This document shows positions 1-9,684 of a DNA stretch of 64,000 nt, in pieces (the first letter of the stretch is position 1; each line of letters starts with the position of its first letter). The DNA lies in assembly GCA_003576685.1 (NCBI GenBank), contig QOZR01000010.1, positions 1 through 64,000 on the forward strand. Reading direction: 5' to 3'. The DNA comes from Virgifigura deserti (GTDB lineage: Bacteria > Pseudomonadota > Alphaproteobacteria > Dongiales > Dongiaceae). Both the position numbers and the translations under genes were made by a program. The notes below the pieces were generated by a model, which did no database searches, had not been told where the DNA came from, and saw only the letters and a list, made by a program, of their open reading frames with translations.

Positions 1-1539
1 CGCGACCTCGCCGCCGTTCGCGATGCGCTGGCCGAGGCCGCGGCGCTGCGCGAGATGCTGGGCGCGCCGGGGCTGGCGCCAGCGCCCGAGGGCATCGCCG
101 CCGCCGCGCGCGGCCTCGGCCATCATGCCGATCTGGTCGACCGCCTGAAGCGGGCGCTCGCCGCCGACCCGCCGCTCCTCGCCCGCGACGGCGGCTTCGT
201 CGCGCGCGGCTATTCGAACGAGCTCGACGAGCTTCGAAGCCTTCGCGACGAGGGCCGTAAGCTGATCCTCGGGCTCGAGGCGCGCTATCGTGACGAGACC
301 GGGATCGGCTCGCTGAAGATCCGCCACAACAATGTGCTCGGCTATTATGTCGAGACGACGCCGACCCACGCCGACAAATTGGCGCGGGCAGACGCCTCGT
401 CGCCCTTCATCCACCGCCAGACGCTGGCGAGCGCGGTGCGCTACACCACCGTCGAGCTGGGGGAGCTGGAGCGCCGCATCGCCAGCGCAGCGGACAAGGC
501 GCTGGCGGTCGAGCTGGCGCTGTTCGAAGATCTCGTCGGCGAGATCGTGGCGCGGTCGGAGCCGGTCGCATTGGCCGCGCGAGCGCTCGCCAACCTCGAC
601 ATGGCGTCGGCCCTGGCCGAGCTCGCGGTCGAGCAGCGCTATTGCCGGCCGGTTGTCGATGACAGCCTCGCCTTCCGCATCGAGCAGGGCCGGCATCCGG
701 TGGTCGAGGCGGCGCTCGCCCGCAGCCAGGAGGGCAGCTTCGTCGCCAATGACTGCGACCTCGGGCAGGAGCGCCGCCTGTGGCTCCTGACCGGTCCCAA
801 CATGGCCGGCAAATCGACCTTCCTGCGGCAGAACGCGCTGATCGCGGTGCTGGCGCAGATCGGCTCCTACGTGCCGGCGGCGGCGGCCCATATCGGTGTC
901 GTCGACCGCCTGTTCAGCCGGGTCGGCGCCGCCGACGATCTGGCGCGCGGCCGCTCCACCTTCATGGTCGAGATGGTCGAGACGGCGGCGATCCTGAACC
1001 AGGCGGGTCCGCGCGCGCTCGTCATCCTCGACGAGATCGGCCGCGGCACCGCGACCTTCGACGGGCTGTCGATCGCCTGGTCCTGCGTCGAGCACCTGCA
1101 TGAGGTCAACCGCAGCCGCGCGCTCTTCGCCACCCATTATCACGAACTGACGGCGCTCGCCGCCAAGCTGCCCGCGCTGGCGCCGCATTCGATGCGGGTG
1201 AAGGAATGGCAGAACGAGGTGGTGTTCCTGCATGAGGTGGCGCCGGGCGCGGCAGACCGCTCCTACGGCATCCATGTGGCCAAGCTCGCCGGCCTGCCGC
1301 CGGCGGCGGTGGCACGGGCCGAGCAGGTGCTGGAGACGCTGGAGCAGGGCGAGCAGGCGGGCGCGCTTACCCGGCTCGCCGACGACCTGCCGCTGTTCTC
1401 CGCCGCGGCGCAACAGCCTGTCATGGCGCCCGGTCCCTCTCCGGTGGAAGAGGCGCTCGCCGCGGTCAATCCGGACGAGCTGGCGCCGAAGGACGCGCTG
1501 GAGCTGCTCTACCGGCTGCGAGGCCTCCTGCCCCGCTGA
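1..1539 (+). CDS. mutS: DNA mismatch repair protein MutS, 3' part (5' end outside window)
   Basis: The reading frame is open from base 1, so this is the C-terminal 512 residues of MutS, the mismatch-recognition ATPase that starts methyl-independent repair together with MutL. Visible are the core/lever and clamp regions (to about residue 230) and the ABC-type ATPase: Walker A GPNMAGKST at about fragment residues 265-273, the ETAAIL stretch, Walker B LVILDEIGRG around 341-350 with its acidic pair, and the FATHYHEL switch. The mismatch-binding N-terminal domain (Phe-x-Glu) lies upstream and cannot be assessed. An internal ATG at 55 is not the real start, because the homologous frame continues left of it. 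It converges on the arylsulfotransferase-like gene, with only a few bases between the stops. Confidence 0.97.
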   Translation, partial: RDLAAVRDALAEAAALREMLGAPGLAPAPEGIAAAARGLGHHADLVDRLKRALAADPPLLARDGGFVARGYSNELDELRSLRDEGRKLILGLEARYRDETGIGSLKIRHNNVLGYYVETTPTHADKLARADASSPFIHRQTLASAVRYTTVELGELERRIASAADKALAVELALFEDLVGEIVARSEPVALAARALANLDMASALAELAVEQRYCRPVVDDSLAFRIEQGRHPVVEAALARSQEGSFVANDCDLGQERRLWLLTGPNMAGKSTFLRQNALIAVLAQIGSYVPAAAAHIGVVDRLFSRVGAADDLARGRSTFMVEMVETAAILNQAGPRALVILDEIGRGTATFDGLSIAWSCVEHLHEVNRSRALFATHYHELTALAAKLPALAPHSMRVKEWQNEVVFLHEVAPGAADRSYGIHVAKLAGLPPAAVARAEQVLETLEQGEQAGALTRLADDLPLFSAAAQQPVMAPGPSPVEEALAAVNPDELAPKDALELLYRLRGLLPR

Positions 1540-1544
1540 GCCGC

Positions 1545-2912
1545 CTATTGACCCGGCGTCAAAAGGGCCGGGTCAAGACTGGCCGGGTCCAATCGCTGCG
1601 CCCAGCAGATGATGGGACGCTTCGCGTCGTCCGCGCCGCCGCGGACCGGATTGACGAATTCCCAGACGATCTCGCCTTCCGGCGTGACTTCGAGAATGCG
1701 TCCCCCGTTCGACTCGGTGATGAGCGTATTGCCGTTCGCCAGCCGCTCTTGGGACGCGCGGATCGCGCTGTCGAGCGGCCGGTCGGCGGTGCCGGCATAT
1801 TGCCAGACGATCTCCATCGTCCGCGGATCGAACTCAATTACCCGCGACTGCCTTTCCGGCAGTCTGAAATGCCCGTAATTGTCGAACAGCAGGATGTCGC
1901 CATTGGCCAGGATGTCGGGATCATGCTGGCCGATCCAGGGTCCGCGCGCAGCCCAGACCAACTCTTCGCTGTCGAGATCCAGCACGCCGATCGCGCCGAG
2001 CTCGCGAAAGGACAGCAGGACCTGGCCCGGTTTTCCGAAGGGAAAGTTCGCGGCGGCCTCTTCGGTGATCACGTCCACCCCATTCGCGTGGAGCGGGTCC
2101 GCGACCGCATAGGACGAGACGGTATGGAGCAGATGCCGGTACGGCGATTTCGAGACGCGCTGAATCAGCGGAATCTTCTCGAGTTCCTCGCCCTCGGGCG
2201 ACAGCACGACCAGGAAGTCGTCGAGCCGTGGAGACGCCAGGTTGCCGTACCCGTCCAACGGCTCCTGCACGAATTCGTGCGTCAGGAGGTAGATCCGGCC
2301 GTCGGGACCGATGTCGATGTCATGATGGGTATGGCTCAGATAGCTCCAAATCACCTCTGAATCGCGGTTCAGCTTGACCACGCCATAGCCATAGGGCGTG
2401 TCGCCGGCCCCCTCATAGACCGCGAGGAGGTCGCCGTTCGGATAGACCGTCGCCTTGCGGAAATAGACATAGGAGTCGGGCTGCGGGTTCTTCACCGCGG
2501 CATTCTCGTTCCACACCGTGCTGAAGGGACGGCGCCATTCATGCAGCACCTCGCCCTCCATCGAGACGAGAAATGCCGCGGCATCGTGGCCCGAGCTATA
2601 GAGCGTGACGCCGTCCTGTGCCTGTGACGGACGGTAGGTCGTGACCCCTTGATCGGGGCCGCGCACCGGCTGCCACAGGTCGGACGCATAGACGTCCTGA
2701 TAGGCGGTGAGCTTCTCGTAATAGGCCTTCGCGCCCTGATAGGCGCGGGCGATCTGGGTACCGGGGAAGATATCAGCCGCGGTGACGATGGCGCCTGCCA
2801 TTAGGGCGATCAGCATCAACGCCGCGATGAAGGCGACGAAAAGGGCCTTGTCCAGGCGGGAACTCTGTCCGCTCGCTTCGTCGGAACCCTCCCTTCGATC
2901 TTGCTGATCCAT
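1545..2912 (-). CDS. Arylsulfotransferase (ASST)-like membrane-anchored beta-propeller protein
   Basis: 455 residues starting at the ATG MDQQDRREG; an AAGGAC ribosome site sits about 10 bases upstream, whereas longer in-frame starts have no such site. After a hydrophilic N-terminus there is one strong membrane helix (about residues 22-46, LFVAFIAALMLIALMAG), so the rest probably faces the periplasm. The remainder is rich in propeller-type repeats (DGxxxLL, GEIVWEF, ANGDILLFDN). It carries the GQHDPDI segment and HTHHDIDIGPDG typical of the bacterial arylsulfotransferase family (ASST/PF05935-like). Many members have no demonstrated sulfotransferase activity, so the substrate is unknown. It is divergent from the membrane-protein gene at 3183 and may share its promoter region. 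GC looks lower than in flanking mutS and glnD, suggesting insertion. Confidence 0.75.
   Translation of the reverse strand: MDQQDRREGSDEASGQSSRLDKALFVAFIAALMLIALMAGAIVTAADIFPGTQIARAYQGAKAYYEKLTAYQDVYASDLWQPVRGPDQGVTTYRPSQAQDGVTLYSSGHDAAAFLVSMEGEVLHEWRRPFSTVWNENAAVKNPQPDSYVYFRKATVYPNGDLLAVYEGAGDTPYGYGVVKLNRDSEVIWSYLSHTHHDIDIGPDGRIYLLTHEFVQEPLDGYGNLASPRLDDFLVVLSPEGEELEKIPLIQRVSKSPYRHLLHTVSSYAVADPLHANGVDVITEEAAANFPFGKPGQVLLSFRELGAIGVLDLDSEELVWAARGPWIGQHDPDILANGDILLFDNYGHFRLPERQSRVIEFDPRTMEIVWQYAGTADRPLDSAIRASQERLANGNTLITESNGGRILEVTPEGEIVWEFVNPVRGGADDAKRPIICWAQRLDPASLDPALLTPGQ
1548..1576. terminator. Perfect 10-bp inverted repeat between convergent genes
   Basis: Arms TTGACCCGGC (1548-1557) and GCCGGGTCAA (1567-1576) are exact reverse complements separated by 9 bases. 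The repeat lies just past the mutS stop and inside the last codons of the opposing gene. There is no T-tract, so it may be a weak bidirectional terminator or an mRNA 3'-end stabiliser rather than a classical intrinsic terminator. Confidence 0.35.
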
Positions 2913-3182
2913 TGTCGTTGCGTCGTCCTTGTTCCGCCTCGCTTCGCGCCGCAAGAGGCAAGCGGCATATCTTGTCCAAATTGTGGCGCGATCGGCCGGG
3001 AACGTCTGACAGGATGGACGACGTCTTTGCGGCACGATGGGAGGGCGCTACGGCAGCTCACCCTGCGTGGCAGTCTGGAACATTACAAACATCTTGCCGT
3101 TACACTTCATGCGGACCGCAAGACCGCCGTAAACCGGCGTGTTTTCACGTTCATATCTCAGCGGAGTCCCCGATCGTACCCG

Positions 3183-4439
3183 ATGGATGGGATCATCAGA
3201 GCGGCGCTGGCCGTATCCTGGCGTAAATTCGTGTTGTCGGTCAGCCTGATCCTCGTGGCGATCGTCACCGTCTGGACTTATTTCGCGTGGCAAAGCTGGC
3301 GCCTCGATGCGTTCGTCTTCGCCGTCAATATCGGCTCGGAGATGAACTTCGCGGTGTGGTGGATCAGTGCCCTCCTTCTCTTGTGCACGCTGTCATTTTA
3401 CGAGTTCTTCTGCCGGGGGGTCGCGGGTCATCGCGCGCCATGGCTTCTGCTCGCCGTGATCTTCCTGGTCCTGTCATGGGATGAACTCGGCTCGCTGCAT
3501 GAGCGGACCTTTGATTCCGGGTTCGGTGTCGCACTGGTGGGCTTGCTTCTGGTCGGTGCCTTATTCGCCGCGGCCGCGCTCTATGCGGTCTGCCGCCTCA
3601 TCGCCCGAACCGAGACGCGCACCAGCGGTTGGCTTCTCTTCTTCGCCTTCGCTCTTTATGGCAGCATCGGCATTCAGGAATTCCTGGAGCACAAGGTCGA
3701 ATGGCCATACTGGTCGAAGGGCCTGCGAACAGGCGTCGAGGAAGGGACCGAACTCGTCGCGGACTTCCTGGTCCTCTGCGCGATCGCGGCCCAGCGGCCC
3801 GAACTGCGGGGCGGGCTGGCGCAGATCCTGCCTGACACACGCGCGCTCATCGCGATCCGCCCAGTGCTGCTCGCGCTGCTGATCGTTCATGCGGCCGTCA
3901 GCCTGCTCTACATTCCGCTGCTCGACCCGTTGACCCGCCACGGCAATCCGGCCGCATGGTACCCGGCCGCGATCTACCTTCTGCTCGCCTGCCATGTCGC
4001 TCGGCGTATTATCGATCCGGAGCAGGATAGGGGAGAACAGGAAAGGACCAGTCTGTGGGGCGGGTTGGCGCTGTTCCTGCTGGTCTGTTCGGCTCTGATC
4101 AGCGTCCGCTTCGACCGTTGGTGGCCCGGCATGACCATCATCGAGTGGCTGCCGGTGAATTTTCACGTCGCCTATGCCTATCAACTCGCGGTTCTGGGCG
4201 TCTTGCTCGCCGGTCTGGACCAGTTCAATCGGCGAACGCTGGCGATGTACGCGGTGGCGGCGGCGCTCCCCTTGCTTGTACAGTCACCCGGCGATCAGGG
4301 GCTTACGTTCTTTGTCCTCGGCCTTTCGGCCTATCTGTATGCGGAAATTCTCTATCTGGCGCAGCCGGCCGCGCGATCGGTCGCCGCCCCGGGCGGGAGC
4401 CCCTTCCCGGCGCGGCACCGGGAAGCACCCTTCTTATAG
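3183..4439 (+). CDS. Polytopic membrane protein of unknown function
   Basis: 418 residues from the ATG MDGIIRAALAVSW; the longer open frame to 2901 overlaps the divergent gene and looks non-coding. About ten hydrophobic segments run the whole length (for example LSVSLILVAIVTVWTYFAW and GVALVGLLLVGALFAAAALYAV). An acidic patch, WDELGSLHER, and a conserved-looking EFLEHKVEWPYW stretch sit between helices. I recognise no transporter, enzyme or domain signature. It is head-to-head with the arylsulfotransferase-like gene across about 270 bases, so the two may act together at the inner membrane; that is inference from position only. A GGAG 17 bases upstream is a poor ribosome site, so the start is uncertain. 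Confidence 0.7.
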   Translation: MDGIIRAALAVSWRKFVLSVSLILVAIVTVWTYFAWQSWRLDAFVFAVNIGSEMNFAVWWISALLLLCTLSFYEFFCRGVAGHRAPWLLLAVIFLVLSWDELGSLHERTFDSGFGVALVGLLLVGALFAAAALYAVCRLIARTETRTSGWLLFFAFALYGSIGIQEFLEHKVEWPYWSKGLRTGVEEGTELVADFLVLCAIAAQRPELRGGLAQILPDTRALIAIRPVLLALLIVHAAVSLLYIPLLDPLTRHGNPAAWYPAAIYLLLACHVARRIIDPEQDRGEQERTSLWGGLALFLLVCSALISVRFDRWWPGMTIIEWLPVNFHVAYAYQLAVLGVLLAGLDQFNRRTLAMYAVAAALPLLVQSPGDQGLTFFVLGLSAYLYAEILYLAQPAARSVAAPGGSPFPARHREAPFL

Positions 4440-4466
4440 CGGACCGGTCCGCGTCATCCCCGATGA

Positions 4467-4979
4467 TCATTCCGCCGGCGGCGGGGATGGCGCCGGCACT
4501 TCCATGAAGCGCAGGCCGGTTTCCGAGGTGCCGAGCTGGATCCTGACCGTCCAATCCTGCCAATCGGCCCGATAGGCCGCCATATCCTCGATCTGGATGC
4601 GGGCGCGGCTGAGCACCTCGGGCTCGTCGGCCGCGCCGCCGAACCCGCCGAGGGGAAAGCCGAGTCCGATGCTGGTGCCAATGCGGCTGCTGCTGCCGCC
4701 GGTGACGCCGACCCCGATTCCGAGATTCGAGAGCGCCCCGCCGCGCTCCTCGACGATCCGGTCGCGCAGGATCTGGTGGGCCCTGTAGACCCGACCGTCG
4801 GGGCCGACCAGCTCCACCGCCTCGACGGGCTGCTCGTCCGTCACCCGCACCTCGACGACGTCAGCTTCCTCGGCGACGAAGCTGGCCGTCACCGGCCTCT
4901 CGAACGTCCGCTCATCGCGGTCGCCGGCACAGGCCGTCAGCAAAAAGCCGGAAAACAAGATCGAGAGGCCGCGTTTCAT
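4467..4979 (-). CDS. Small glycine-rich lipoprotein, function unknown
   Basis: 170 residues with a clear type II signal peptide: MKRGLSILFSGF followed by the lipobox LTAC (Cys at about residue 17), so it should be lipidated and held at the periplasmic face or outer membrane. The mature part has a beta-rich front (ADVVEVRVTDEQPVEAVELVGPDGRVYRA). A Gly/Ser-rich centre (GIGVGVTGGSSSRIGTSIG) resembles a membrane-interacting hairpin, and the tail is Pro-rich. No family recognised. It converges on the membrane-protein gene and is divergent from glnD; the 250 bases up to glnD hold both promoters but no clear consensus elements. Confidence 0.75.
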   Translation of the reverse strand: MKRGLSILFSGFLLTACAGDRDERTFERPVTASFVAEEADVVEVRVTDEQPVEAVELVGPDGRVYRAHQILRDRIVEERGGALSNLGIGVGVTGGSSSRIGTSIGLGFPLGGFGGAADEPEVLSRARIQIEDMAAYRADWQDWTVRIQLGTSETGLRFMEVPAPSPPPAE

Positions 4980-5231
4980 AAGAGGTCTCTTTGATAAGGT
5001 TCGTTCATCAATTTAGGTGTCGCCGCGCGTAAGCGAAGGCTCGGCACGCATTTTGCCTCTCGCCCAGTAATTCCAAACTAGGTGTTCCGCCGCTAACACC
5101 CGGTTACCGCGCGCTCGGTTACCACGCGTCAGTAACGGGACACCAGCGCCGCCGCTGTGGCATAGTAGCCCGATATCATGATGCCTGGGCCGGGTCTTGC
5201 CCTTTCCCGATCGGAAGGACATCTCAACGCC

Positions 5232-8018
5232 ATGGAATCCATCCGCGATCAGCGCGCCATCATCGACCGGCGAAAGCTCGCGGCGGCGCTGTCCGACATC
5301 GCGGCGGTGAAGCTCGACGCGACGGCCGAGCGCGCTGCCGTGCTGGTCGCGCTGCGCACCGTCCTGGCCGCCGGCCGGGAGGAGATCCGCCGCCGCTTCG
5401 ACGCGAGCGCCGACGGCCGCGCGGTCGCGCGCGAGACCTGTTTCCTGGTCGATCAGTTGATCCGCACGCTCTACGACTTCACCGCCATCCATGTCTATCC
5501 GGTCGCCAATCCCAGCGCCGCCGAGCATGTCGCAATCGTCGCGGTCGGCGGCTATGGCCGGGGCGAGATGGCGCCGCATTCCGACGTCGATCTCTTGTTC
5601 CTGCTGCCCTACAAGCTGACGCCCTCCACCGAGCAGGTGGTGGAATACATACTCTATCGGCTGTGGGACCTCGGGCTGAAGGTCGGTCACGCGACGCGCT
5701 CGATCGACGACTGCATGCGCCAGGCGAAGGGCGACATGACGATCCGCACCAGCCTTCTCGAGGCTCGGTTCCTCGCCGGCAAACCCGCGCTCTTCCAGGA
5801 GATGCGAAGCCGGTTCCAGAAGGAGATCGTTACCGGCAGCGGCCCGGACTTCGTCGAGGCGAAACTGGCCGAACGCGACGAACGGCACCGCCGCATGGGC
5901 GATTCCCGCTATGCCCTCGAGCCGAACATCAAGGAGGGCAAGGGAGGCCTGCGCGACCTCCACACGCTGTTCTGGATCGCGAAATATCTCTACCGCGTGG
6001 ACGATGTTGCGGTCCTGATTGATCGTGGCGTGCTGACGCGCAAGGAGGTGAAGATCTTCGAGAAGGCGCAGACCTTCCTCTGGACGCTCCGCTGCCATCT
6101 CCATTATCTGACGGCGCGCGCCGAGGAGCGCCTGACCTTCGACGTCCAGGCCGAGATCAGCCGCCGCATGGGCTACACCGACCATGCCGGCACCAAGGGC
6201 GTCGAGCGGCTGATGAAGCACTATTTCCTGATCGCCAAGAGCGTCGGCAATCTCACGCGCATCTTCTGCGCGATGCTCGAGGCCGAGCATCAGCGCAAGC
6301 CTCTCTTCCGCCTGCCGACCCTGGGGCTCCTCCGCCGCGAGATCGAGGGGTTCGGCTTCGACAATGGCCGCCTGACCGTCCCGGATGCCCAGACCTTCAC
6401 GGCCGACCCGGTGAATCTGCTGCGGCTCTTCCATGTCGCCCAGCGCTACGAGCTGGACATCCATCCGGCGGCGCTGCGGCTGGTGACGCAGCATCTGAAG
6501 CTGGTCAATCGGCAGCTCCGCGCCGATCCGGAGGCGAACCGCTTGTTTGTCGAGATGCTGACTTCGCCCAAGGGACCGGAAGCTACTCTACGCCGCCTGA
6601 ACGAAGCCGGCATATTCGGCCGCTTCATTCCCGATTTCGGCCGGGTGGTCGCGCAGATGCAGTACGACATGTACCACCACTACACGGTCGACGAGCACAC
6701 GATCTTCGCGATCGGCATCCTGCATCGGATTGAGCAGGGCGTGCTGAAGGATGAGGTGCCGATCGCCAGCCACGCGGTGCACAAGGTCCTGTCGCGCCGG
6801 GTTCTCTATCTCGCGGTGCTGCTGCATGATATCGCCAAGGGCCGCGGCGGCGATCATTCGGAGCTGGGCGCCCGCGTCGCGCAGAAGCTCTGCCCCCGCC
6901 TCGGCCTCAGCGACGAGGAGACGGAGACGGTCGCCTGGCTGGTCCGCCATCACCTGCTGATGAGCAACAGCGCCTTCAAGCGCGACATCGACGACCCCAA
7001 GACCATCGCCGACTTCGCCGACCAGGTTCAGTCGCTGGAGCGGCTGCGCCTGCTGTTGGTGCTGACCGTGGCCGATATCCGGGCCGTCGGCCCCAAGACA
7101 TGGAACGGCTGGAAGGCGGCGCTGCTGCGCGAGCTCTATTACCGGACCGAGGAGCAGCTGTCCGGCGGCCTCGTCACCGAAGGCCGCGAGGCGCGCGTCG
7201 CCGCTGCGATCGCCGCGCTGACCGCCGAGTTGCCCGACTGGAGCGACGCCGAGCGCGCCGCCCACATCGCTCGCGGCTATCCGTCCTACTGGCTGTCCTT
7301 CGATGCGACGACCCATGCCCGCCATGCGCGGCAGGTGCAGGCGGCCGAGGCGGCCGGCGAAATGCTGTCGATCAATGTGCAGATCGACCTCTGGCGCGCC
7401 GTGACCGAGGTGACGGTCTACACGCCCGACCAGCCCGGCTTGTTCTCGCGCCTCGCCGGCGCCTTCGCGATCAGCGGCGCCAACATCGTCGACGCCCGCA
7501 TCTTCACGCTCGCGAACGGCATGGCGCTCGACAGTTTCTGGGTCCAGGACGACGAAGGCCGCGCCTTCGACCGGCTGGAGCGGCTGACGCGGCTGAAGGC
7601 TACGGTGGCGCGCGTTCTGGCGGGCGGCCCCGGCCCGATGGCCGAGCTGGAGCGCCGCAAGCCGGCCTTTCCCAGCCGCCTCGCGGTGTTCAAGGTGGCG
7701 CCCCGCGTGCTGATCGACAACCGGGCGAGCAACAGCCATACGGTGATCGAGGTCAATGGCCGCGACCGCAAGGGGCTGCTGCACCAGCTCACCTGGGCGC
7801 TCACCGACCTCAATCTCCAGATCTCCAGCGCCAAGATCTCGACCTATGGCGAGCGCGCCGTCGACGTCTTCTACGTCAAGGACCTGTTCGGCCTGAAGGT
7901 CGAGAACGAGATAAAGCTGAAGGCGATCCGAGCCCGGCTGATAGAGGTGCTGGAGGAGCCGGCGGCGGAGGCATCCTCGGCGGCGAAGGCGGCGAAGGAC
8001 ACGGCTGCGGCGGAGTAG
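5232..8018 (+). CDS. glnD: Bifunctional [protein-PII] uridylyltransferase / uridylyl-removing enzyme GlnD
   Basis: 928 residues. Senses glutamine and adds or removes UMP on PII proteins (GlnB/GlnK), setting nitrogen status for NtrBC, glutamine synthetase and AmtB. Order of domains: nucleotidyltransferase with GGYGRGEMAPHSDVDL (residues 106-121; the Asp pair binds metal), GlnD-specific helical part, HD hydrolase with HDIAKGRGGDHS (His532-Asp533) for deuridylylation, then two C-terminal ACT domains (EVTVYTPDQPGLFSRLAGAF and the segment around VIEVNGRDRKGLLHQL) that bind glutamine. The start at 5232 is preferred because GGAAGGA lies 11 bases upstream; an ATG at 5178 in the same frame has no ribosome site. 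The mutS - glnD - murJ order is common in Rhodospirillales, but here three genes intervene after mutS. Confidence 0.97.
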   Translation: MESIRDQRAIIDRRKLAAALSDIAAVKLDATAERAAVLVALRTVLAAGREEIRRRFDASADGRAVARETCFLVDQLIRTLYDFTAIHVYPVANPSAAEHVAIVAVGGYGRGEMAPHSDVDLLFLLPYKLTPSTEQVVEYILYRLWDLGLKVGHATRSIDDCMRQAKGDMTIRTSLLEARFLAGKPALFQEMRSRFQKEIVTGSGPDFVEAKLAERDERHRRMGDSRYALEPNIKEGKGGLRDLHTLFWIAKYLYRVDDVAVLIDRGVLTRKEVKIFEKAQTFLWTLRCHLHYLTARAEERLTFDVQAEISRRMGYTDHAGTKGVERLMKHYFLIAKSVGNLTRIFCAMLEAEHQRKPLFRLPTLGLLRREIEGFGFDNGRLTVPDAQTFTADPVNLLRLFHVAQRYELDIHPAALRLVTQHLKLVNRQLRADPEANRLFVEMLTSPKGPEATLRRLNEAGIFGRFIPDFGRVVAQMQYDMYHHYTVDEHTIFAIGILHRIEQGVLKDEVPIASHAVHKVLSRRVLYLAVLLHDIAKGRGGDHSELGARVAQKLCPRLGLSDEETETVAWLVRHHLLMSNSAFKRDIDDPKTIADFADQVQSLERLRLLLVLTVADIRAVGPKTWNGWKAALLRELYYRTEEQLSGGLVTEGREARVAAAIAALTAELPDWSDAERAAHIARGYPSYWLSFDATTHARHARQVQAAEAAGEMLSINVQIDLWRAVTEVTVYTPDQPGLFSRLAGAFAISGANIVDARIFTLANGMALDSFWVQDDEGRAFDRLERLTRLKATVARVLAGGPGPMAELERRKPAFPSRLAVFKVAPRVLIDNRASNSHTVIEVNGRDRKGLLHQLTWALTDLNLQISSAKISTYGERAVDVFYVKDLFGLKVENEIKLKAIRARLIEVLEEPAAEASSAAKAAKDTAAAE

Positions 8019-8104
8019 CGGCGCGGAACCATATCCGACGTGTCTTCGGTCCACGCCAAGCTCTCGCTTCCTAAGCTCGGCGTAATCCGCTAAACACCGA
8101 CGCC

Positions 8105-9658
8105 ATGGTGCTCTTCCGGTCTCTTGCCACGGTCGGCGGCCTTACCATGGTCAGCCGGGTTCTGGGCTTCGTCCGCGATATCCTGATCGCCCTCGTCCTT
8201 GGGGCCGGGCCAGTCGCCGATGCCTTCTTCGTCGCCTTCCGGTTTCCGAACCTATTCCGTCGCCTGTTCGCCGAGGGCGCGTTCAATTCCGCCTTCGTGC
8301 CGCTGTTCGCGCGGCGGCTGGAGGAGGACGGGCGCGAGGCGGCGCGGCGCTTCGCCGAGCAGGCGCTGGCGGTCCTCCTGACGGCGCTTCTGGCGCTGAC
8401 GGTCCTGGCGCAGATCGCCATGCCCTGGCTGATGATGCTGATTGCCCCCGGCTTCGCAGAGGAGCCGGCGAAGTTCGACCTCGCGGTGCAGCTCACCCAG
8501 ATCACCTTTCCCTATCTGCTGTTCATGTCGCTGATCGCGCTGCAGAGCGGGGTCCTCAACTCGCTGCACCGCTTCGGCCATGCCGCTGCGGCGCCGATCC
8601 TGCTCAATATCGTGATGATCCTGGCGCTCGCCGTCGTCGCGCCGCTGACCGGCATGCCCGGCCATGTCCTCGCCTGGGCGGTCGCCGTCGCCGGCATCTG
8701 CCAGTTCCTCTGGCTCGTCGCCGCCTGCCACCGGGCCGGCATGGCGCTCCACCTGCCGATGCCACGGCTCACGCCGCCCGTCCGCCGGCTGCTCCGGCTG
8801 ATGGGGCCGGGCGTGCTGGGTGCCGGCGTCATGCAGATCAACCTGCTGGTCGGCACCATCATCGCCACGCTCCAGCCGGGCGCGGTCTCCTATCTCTATT
8901 ACGCCGACCGGATCTATCAGCTGCCGCTCGGCGTGATCGGTGCGGCGGTCGGCGTCGTGCTGCTGCCGGAGCTGACGCGCAGCCTGCGCGCGAACCGGCC
9001 GGCGGCGGCGATGGACTCGATGAACCGCTGCCTCGAATTCGCGCTGCTCCTGACCCTGCCGGCGGCGGCGGCGCTGATCGCGATTCCGGGACCGATCATC
9101 TCCGTCCTGTTCGAGCGCGGCGCCTTCGACGCGGCGGCGGCCGAGGCCACGACCTTGGCGCTCGCCGCCTTCGCCACCGGCCTGCCGGCCTATGTGCTGG
9201 TGAAGGCGCTGGCGCCCGCCTTCTTCGCCCGCGAGGACACGGCGACGCCGTTCCGGTTCGGCGCGATCAGTGTCGTCGCCAATGTCGTCCTCAGCCTGCT
9301 TCTGTTCCAGGTCTTCGCCTTCGTCGGAATCGCGCTGGCCACCGCGATCGCCTCCTGGATCAATGTCGGGCTGCTGGCCTGGCGCCTCCACCGGTCGGGG
9401 TTCCTGAAGACCGATGCGCGGCTGCGCGAGCGCCTGCCGCGAACCCTCGTCTGCAGCCTGGTGATGGGCGGCGCCCTGTGGGTGGCGGCCGAGCTCCTCG
9501 AACCGGCGCTCGCCGGGCCGCTCCCGCTCGCCGCCGCGGCCCTGGCGGTTCTCGTGTTCGGCGGGATGGGACTCTTCGGGGGGCTGGCGCTGGCCTGCGG
9601 TGCCCTCAAGGCCGACGAGTTCCGCCAACTCCTGCGCCGCCGGCAAAGGACGGCCTGA
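8105..9658 (+). CDS. murJ: Lipid II flippase MurJ
   Basis: 517 residues of almost continuous hydrophobic helices (about 14), the size and layout of MurJ/MviN in the MOP superfamily. MurJ moves lipid II across the inner membrane for peptidoglycan synthesis. The N-terminus SLATVGGLTMVSRVLGFVRD and the following ADAFFVAFRFPNLFRRLFAEGAF are family hallmarks, including the arginines thought to bind the diphosphate. It lies 86 bases after glnD in the same direction, so read-through is likely. It converges on the epimerase-like gene at 9677. Confidence 0.96.
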   Translation: MVLFRSLATVGGLTMVSRVLGFVRDILIALVLGAGPVADAFFVAFRFPNLFRRLFAEGAFNSAFVPLFARRLEEDGREAARRFAEQALAVLLTALLALTVLAQIAMPWLMMLIAPGFAEEPAKFDLAVQLTQITFPYLLFMSLIALQSGVLNSLHRFGHAAAAPILLNIVMILALAVVAPLTGMPGHVLAWAVAVAGICQFLWLVAACHRAGMALHLPMPRLTPPVRRLLRLMGPGVLGAGVMQINLLVGTIIATLQPGAVSYLYYADRIYQLPLGVIGAAVGVVLLPELTRSLRANRPAAAMDSMNRCLEFALLLTLPAAAALIAIPGPIISVLFERGAFDAAAAEATTLALAAFATGLPAYVLVKALAPAFFAREDTATPFRFGAISVVANVVLSLLLFQVFAFVGIALATAIASWINVGLLAWRLHRSGFLKTDARLRERLPRTLVCSLVMGGALWVAAELLEPALAGPLPLAAAALAVLVFGGMGLFGGLALACGALKADEFRQLLRRRQRTA

Positions 9659-9684
9659 CTCGGCGATGACAGGGAGTCACCGAG
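9659..9684. terminator. Imperfect hairpin between convergent murJ and epimerase genes
   Basis: Arms CTCGGCGA (9659-9666) and TCACCGAG (9677-9684) pair except at one position across a 10-base loop. The hairpin sits exactly at the junction of two converging genes. No T-tract; a weak candidate for a shared termination signal. Confidence 0.25.

Noticed and set aside
5071..5080. TTCCAAACTA, identical to the right arm of the rubrerythrin operator
   Set aside because: No matching left arm nearby; a lone 10-base half-site can occur by chance and glnD is not an expected target.
5013..6494. Long minus-strand open frame opposite glnD
   Set aside because: Antisense to strongly conserved GlnD domains, rich in Arg/Glu/Asp/Gln typical of GC-driven shadow frames, with no domain similarity.
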